A DNA stretch of 10,204 nt from Botryococcus braunii. Lineage: Eukaryota; Chlorophyta; Trebouxiophyceae. Position numbers and translations under genes: made by a program. The notes under the pieces are model-generated. The model did not search any database. It saw only the letters and a program-made list of their open reading frames with translations, and was not told the DNA's origin. Location of the stretch: assembly GCA_002005505.1 (NCBI GenBank), contig KV908488.1, forward strand, positions 355,088 to 365,291, read 5' to 3'. Below, piece after piece: positions 6,721-10,204 of this stretch (position 1 is the stretch's first letter; every line of letters begins with the position of its first letter).

Positions 6721-7098
6721 CTTAGTAGTGCGTCACACCCAAATGAGGAACCAGATTCACCATACACACCGCAAGAAGCACCACACAGAAGCACTAGACT
6801 ACACGGGCCACTCCAGCCTCTTCAGTCTCAGCACGGGCAGCATGTGCAGTGCGAGTCGCTGTAGTCGTGCCAACGGGCTCTGTGTACGTTGTGCGCCTTT
6901 CCACATACCCTGTGTCGTCCCTTGAGCTGCATCCCACCATAGCAATGTGTATTACCATAACCTCAAGTGGTTGACAACCTACAAGAGCTCTTACTACTGC
7001 AAGGTTCCCACTACCACTATTCGCAAGATATGACAACAAGTCCAAAAACACTTAAATTAGCATTGCCGGTTCCCTGACGGTTTAAGGGGTCGATGATA
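6721..7098. other. Several overlapping open frames, no gene chosen
   Basis: Plus-strand frames at 6744-6922 and minus-strand 6794-7051 are all open over 60-85 codons, so the openness is not informative. The plus frame with PDSPYTPQEAPHRSTR resembles the basic, proline-rich C-termini of some retroelement polyproteins and may extend the remnant at 6484-6720. The minus frame (for example NLAVVRALVGCQPLEVMVIH) is hydrophobic but lacks splice support. Confidence 0.3.
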
Positions 7099-7209
7099 CC
7101 AGTGTGCAATGTGTGCCAGTACAGTCCCCTGGGTAATCTCGAAAAGAAACCATATGATTACAATTCGATATTACCCAGTAGACTGTACTGCCATCACATT
7201 GCACTCTGG
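7099..7209. ncRNA. Imperfect long hairpin, microRNA-precursor-like
   Basis: Arm 7099-7141 pairs with 7166-7209 over about 43 positions with roughly six mismatches and one bulge, around a 24-nt AT-rich loop. The total of 111 nt, the imperfect stem of four helical turns and the unpaired loop resemble an animal microRNA precursor on either strand. A degenerate MITE is the main alternative, since no TA or TTA target duplication was looked for beyond the immediate flanks. Sequence alone cannot show transcription. Confidence 0.35.
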
Positions 7210-7324
7210 CATTCCAAATCACACCAGCCCCGTCCCACATACTTATAATCAAGAGTGAATCCTATCCTAACCGCAAACCAGAAATCTTACATGCGGGTAT
7301 ACGGAATCTAGGGGCCCGAGACAA

Positions 7325-7615
<291 letters not shown>

Positions 7616-7748
7616 ATGTATGCCCCCATCGCGCACGCGTCTGCCATGAAAGCCACGGTCTATGGAACGTACGACATGTATGCACTGGTCCATGCAACAC
7701 GTGAGGGCAAGTGAAGACAAGTATGCAGCAAGGCAGTCCCTTACTTAC

Positions 7749-7883
7749 GTCAGCAGCTTGAGATTCAAGTGCTGGAAACAACTGTCTAGGAAACAACTGT
7801 CTAGTTTTGCGCCTTGTGTGGAGAACCTCCCTCCACAACCATCTATTACGTAGCTTAGGGCGGGGGCTGATCAGAGAACCTAG
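7749..7883 (-). CDS. Predicted internal exon, 45 codons, basic peptide with 5-residue duplication
   Basis: On the minus strand, a pyrimidine-containing 3' splice region ends CACGTTGCAG|CTAGG (exon start 7883), and the exon closes at GCTGAC|GTAAGTAAG, a near-ideal donor (exon end 7749). The exon is 135 nt, phase 0 at both ends. It encodes a basic peptide, [15 protein letters not shown], then [12 protein letters not shown], and ends LESQAAD. An exact 15-bp tandem duplication (7774-7803 on the plus strand) gives RQLFP twice and keeps the frame. No domain was recognised. If the minus-strand segment at 8024-8224 is really an exon of the same gene, this would be its cytoplasmic continuation, but that segment ends in a stop unless a donor near CCA|GTATGC is used. 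Confidence 0.42.
7774..7803. repeat. Exact tandem duplication of 15 bp
   Basis: GGAAACAACTGTCTA occurs twice with no spacer. It lies inside the predicted exon at 7749-7883 and adds exactly five codons. Confidence 0.95.
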
Positions 7884-8023
7884 CTGCAACGTGGATGTAG
7901 CACCAGCAGGAGCGAGGTAGCAAAAAAGGAGGGATTCTATAGAAACCCTTAATTAAGGTTTGACAAGCTAGAAAGTGCAGGGGCTGATGATTGAATAGGA
8001 ACGGCAACAATGTCCGGCTGCTC
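7884..8023. other. Probable intron or untranslated sequence
   Basis: It contains the pyrimidine-rich 3' splice region of the minus exon at 7749-7883. No AATAAA is seen downstream of the minus-strand stop at 8024-8026. Confidence 0.35.
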
Positions 8024-8224
8024 TTAAAATGATAACACTGAAGGTGCCCCAGCAAAGGAAGGGCTGGGGGATGGGGTAGCATACTGGTCGTATGAGTGGT
8101 GCACTGCCATTCCGATAGCCAGCATCAGCAAGCAATTTGCGATGGAGGTGATGATGAAGCCAGCAAACGCGGTTTTGGCACGCGAGTTGTACTTCCCGGA
8201 CCTATTGGGGGCTGTACATTGCAT
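8024..8224 (-). CDS. Possible exon with one membrane helix (minus strand)
   Basis: The minus frame is open to a TAA at 8026-8024, with a likely acceptor at TGTACAG|CCCCC (near 8213). The peptide is basic (NRSGKYNSRAKT), then a clean 22-residue hydrophobic helix (FAGFIITSIANCLLMLAIGMAV), then a polar, proline-rich tail (PSPSPSFAG). A basic loop before a helix followed by a short polar tail is the layout of the C-terminal half of small two-helix membrane proteins such as the CD225/dispanin family, but the family's conserved spacing is not met, so no name is given. No poly(A) signal follows. The plus strand is open over the same bases (8029-8262), with third codon positions coinciding, so strand choice is uncertain. 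Confidence 0.33.
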   Translation of the reverse strand: MQCTAPNRSGKYNSRAKTAFAGFIITSIANCLLMLAIGMAVHHSYDQYATPSPSPSFAGAPSVLSF

Positions 8225-8262
8225 ACAATATTGTCAGCCCACCTCCTTAGATGCCAGTTGAT
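8029..8262 (+). other. Competing plus-strand open frame, 77 codons
   Basis: Open from just after a TAA to a TGA at 8260-8262, for example GDGVAYWSYEWCTAIPIAS and PANAVLARELYFPDLLGAV. A consensus-like donor, GGAG|GTGATG, lies at about 8147. It is on the same strand as the terminal exon with a poly(A) signal at 8662-8816 and could be an upstream exon of that gene. The wobble positions of this frame coincide with those of the minus frame, so codon bias cannot separate the two. Confidence 0.25.
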
Positions 8263-8661
8263 CAAATTTCATTGAAACACATAGAAATGGCTGAGAAGTG
8301 GACACAGCTGGAAGCGCGCTAAACGCTAACTGAGCTCAAGTGCTATCCCTGTGTCACTTGCAATACTTGCACTATGTATACATGTATACATGCGTAAACA
8401 CCACTCGTTGATAGTACTATAACCACATCAGCAACAGTTTTATAGGAACTACAAATGCTATGTTGCCCATGTGCAAGAGTATTCACACTCCACATGATGT
8501 GTGCAAGACATTATTGCATTGTAAAAACTCCCCACGACCGGTACCGTGATGAGCTGACGGCTGGACAGGGCATGCAAAACATTAGGTTATAATCGCCACA
8601 AGCTTGAAAAGAATTAGCGGAAGGCGAATTGTTTTGGTTTTCAAAGGAGTTACCTTCCCAG
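8263..8661. other. No gene recognised; probable intron of the plus-strand gene
   Basis: Stops occur in all frames. It contains the palindromes AGCGCGCT and ATGTATACATGTATACAT (8374-8391) and the short inverted repeat CACATGATGTG. The right end (TTGTTTTGGTTTTC ... CTTCCCAG) has the look of a 3' splice region. Confidence 0.45.
8374..8391. repeat. Perfect 18-bp palindrome
   Basis: ATGTATACATGTATACAT has no loop. It is also two overlapping copies of the palindrome ATGTATACAT, so part of its symmetry comes from a short tandem repeat. Confidence 0.9.
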
Positions 8662-8816
8662 AGGTTGTACGTAACATTGGTTCCGATCATCTGTTGTCAT
8701 CAAATCACATGCACACATCACACCAAGGTCAGCATCCGAGTGTAGAAACCCTTCAAAGTCAAGTAAATCCTGCAACTGGCAATATGGGATTCATCAATGA
8801 ATGCTCGAATACGTAG
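8662..8816 (+). CDS. Probable terminal exon of an unidentified gene
   Basis: A pyrimidine-rich 3' splice region ends TACCTTCCCAG|AGG (exon start 8662; TTCAAAG|GAG at 8647/8648 is an alternative). Two bases then complete a codon and 50 codons run to a TAG at 8814-8816. An exact AATAAA lies 41 bp after the stop, which is what a short 3' UTR would show. The peptide is polar and His/Ser/Asn/Gln-rich (VVRNIGSDHLLSSNHM, then VETLQSQVNPATGNMGF), resembling a disordered C-terminal tail. No domain is visible. Upstream exons are not established; 8029-8147 (plus) is one candidate. Of all the exon calls, this one has the best independent support, from the poly(A) signal. Confidence 0.45.
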
Positions 8817-8856
8817 TGCAATAGAGAATTTCTTTACGAGACAGCTACAAGTAACA

Positions 8857-8862
8857 AATAAA
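8857..8862 (+). promoter_or_regulatory. Poly(A) signal AATAAA
   Basis: The exact hexamer lies 41 bp downstream of the TAG at 8814-8816 on the same strand. In a sequence of this base composition it could occur by chance, but its position fits a short 3' UTR. Confidence 0.45.
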
Positions 8863-9252
8863 AGCCGACGTTCATGCACAACCACTGCATCTCAATACGA
8901 AAAATTGACTAAATGGGAGCTTGAATGGGGGTAAACAATTGACAGCCAAGCATACAAACCCCAAGCACTGTAAGACAGAACATTCGTGCGAAGCCTCAAA
9001 CTTTGTGGGCATGATCATACAAAGGCATACCCAGGACACCAGAAATTTTGTAGGTTGTGAATTTTCCGTAACGGGCCTGTCCATTCACTTTTGAAACCCG
9101 TACAGCGGGCTCTCTGCTCCTTCTACAATCCCTTGCTAATGAAGCTCAATGAATACACACTAAAGCGGTGATGCGAAACTTATCATTGAGATATGGGTGG
9201 ATAAAGAGTTTAAACATCAGGATGTACTCATAACGGCTGTTTGAAGAAACCT
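8863..9252. other. No gene recognised
   Basis: A 70-codon minus frame at 8872-9084 has no splice or start support and uninformative composition. No repeat or hairpin of note was seen. Confidence 0.5.
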
Positions 9253-9300
9253 CTGGCGAAGTATACTTAGGCAATACTGGCGAAGTATACGTAGGCAATA
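9253..9300. repeat. Tandem duplication of 24 bp
   Basis: Copies 9253-9276 and 9277-9300 share CTGGCGAAGTATAC(T/G)TAGGCAATA with a single difference. The period equals eight codons, but no supported exon covers it. Confidence 0.95.
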
Positions 9301-9407
9301 AGGAGGGAGGGATGGTAAGGGAGAGAGGAGGCAAGGGAGAGTGGGAAGGATTAAAGAGATGTGGAGGAAAGGAGTGAAGGGGGAAGGAGAGAAGGACAGT
9401 GAGAGGG

Positions 9408-9680
<273 letters not shown>

Positions 9681-9712
9681 GAGGTGTGTGTTTGGTGTTT
9701 CCTCTTTTCAAG

Positions 9713-9833
9713 CACGACAAATTTTCACGTGGCCGTACAGATTGGCACACCTGAAGTGCTGTCACAACTGCAAGCAGAGGGGACCAGGCAAGCCAGGGTC
9801 CTGGATGTGCAATGCCAAGGGCCGTCACGATGA
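9713..9833 (+). CDS. Possible terminal exon, unidentified
   Basis: A good 3' splice region (TTTCCTCTTTTCAAG|CAC) places the exon start at 9713. One base completes a codon and 39 codons follow to a TGA at 9831-9833. The peptide begins [18 protein letters not shown] and continues with a charged, helix-like stretch ending QCQGPSR. Codon choice is natural. There is no AATAAA soon after, which weakens the terminal-exon reading. A different plus frame could instead be used up to the donor-like GACAG|GTATGC near 9995. The minus strand is also open across 9700-9909 and predicts hydrophobic segments ([13 protein letters not shown]). The choice among these is unresolved. Confidence 0.28.
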
Positions 9834-10018
9834 CAAGTCCAATGAAGACAGGAAACTCGAACCACAAAATCCACCACACCCACCGCAATGCCTTACCTAT
9901 GCCAGCCCCAAATTACAACGTTGATTACCGAAATGACTCATTGCCACTAGACGTAATACCTCTTTCCACATTGCCAACATTTCAAGTGAGACAGGTATGC
10001 ATACATATATGCTCCTGA

Positions 10019-10204
10019 CCGTGCTTCAGCGCTATCTGTTTGACTCACAAAAATTGACAAGTTTTTAAACTTTTCCATTCTTCACGACAATGTTTGCCAT
10101 GTACATTTGTGCCTGGATGAAATTTATAATGACAAATGCGGGCGAGCTCCACACGCCTGCTCATGTTACTCATTTGCTTAATTGTAAAGTTCTTCTTGGC
10201 CACA
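10019..10204. other. No gene recognised at the right edge
   Basis: A short stretch with no long frame, repeat or hairpin. Confidence 0.5.

Noticed and set aside
8024..8224. Assignment of the minus-strand helix segment to the CD225/dispanin family
   Set aside because: The general layout is similar, but the conserved glycine-alanine-serine spacing before the second helix is off and the first helix is not found.

Overview
This is a 10.2 kb piece of a nuclear eukaryotic genome. There is no bacterial gene layout, no long uninterrupted ORF and no operon or Shine-Dalgarno pattern. Short coding-like stretches are bounded by GT/AG splice signals, one 3' end has an AATAAA signal, and large dinucleotide microsatellites (CA, CT, GA, GT) and decayed retroelement-like reading frames are present. 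This fits an intron-containing animal, most likely an invertebrate, but the lineage cannot be fixed from sequence alone. No gene could be named with confidence, so every exon call below is a prediction from reading frame, codon pattern and splice motifs.

Layout. 1-130 is a pyrimidine/purine low-complexity block, followed by a 69-bp tandem duplication (139-276) and an 81-bp nested palindrome (316-396). 790-1038 (minus) is a plausible exon encoding the N-terminal part of a membrane protein. 1534-1645 (plus) is a weaker exon candidate. 1749-2100 is a foldback (MITE-like) element full of smaller palindromes. 2100-2900 holds small hairpins and an imperfect trinucleotide tract. 3204-3833 is a composite CA, then CAC, then CT/C microsatellite. 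3891-4245 (minus) is a coding-like frame broken by a 79-bp near-perfect palindrome, and a second large palindrome lies at 4725-4814. 4999-5219 (plus) is open, and 5421-5482 (minus) may be a short exon. 5588-6259 (minus) and 6484-6720 (plus) look like decayed retroelement coding sequence in opposite orientations. 7099-7209 folds as an imperfect hairpin resembling a microRNA precursor. 7352-7611 is a GA/G-rich tract. 7749-7883 (minus) is a well-bounded 45-codon exon candidate. 8024-8262 is open on both strands; the minus strand predicts a membrane helix. 8662-8816 (plus) is a probable terminal exon with AATAAA at 8857-8862. 9253-9300 is a 24-bp tandem repeat, 9408-9680 a GT tract, and 9713-9833 (plus) another exon candidate.

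The most distinctive property is the number of perfect inverted repeats with tiny or no loops (about 20 loci), most with unrelated sequences. Three are 79-90 bp long, and two of these contain smaller palindromes. The 79-bp one sits inside a reading frame, and removing exactly the palindrome would rejoin two open halves in the same frame. This suggests either a local mutational process, such as template switching, or a class of palindromic insertions. The tandem duplications at 139-276, 7774-7803 and 9253-9300 have periods of 69, 15 and 24 bp, all multiples of three.
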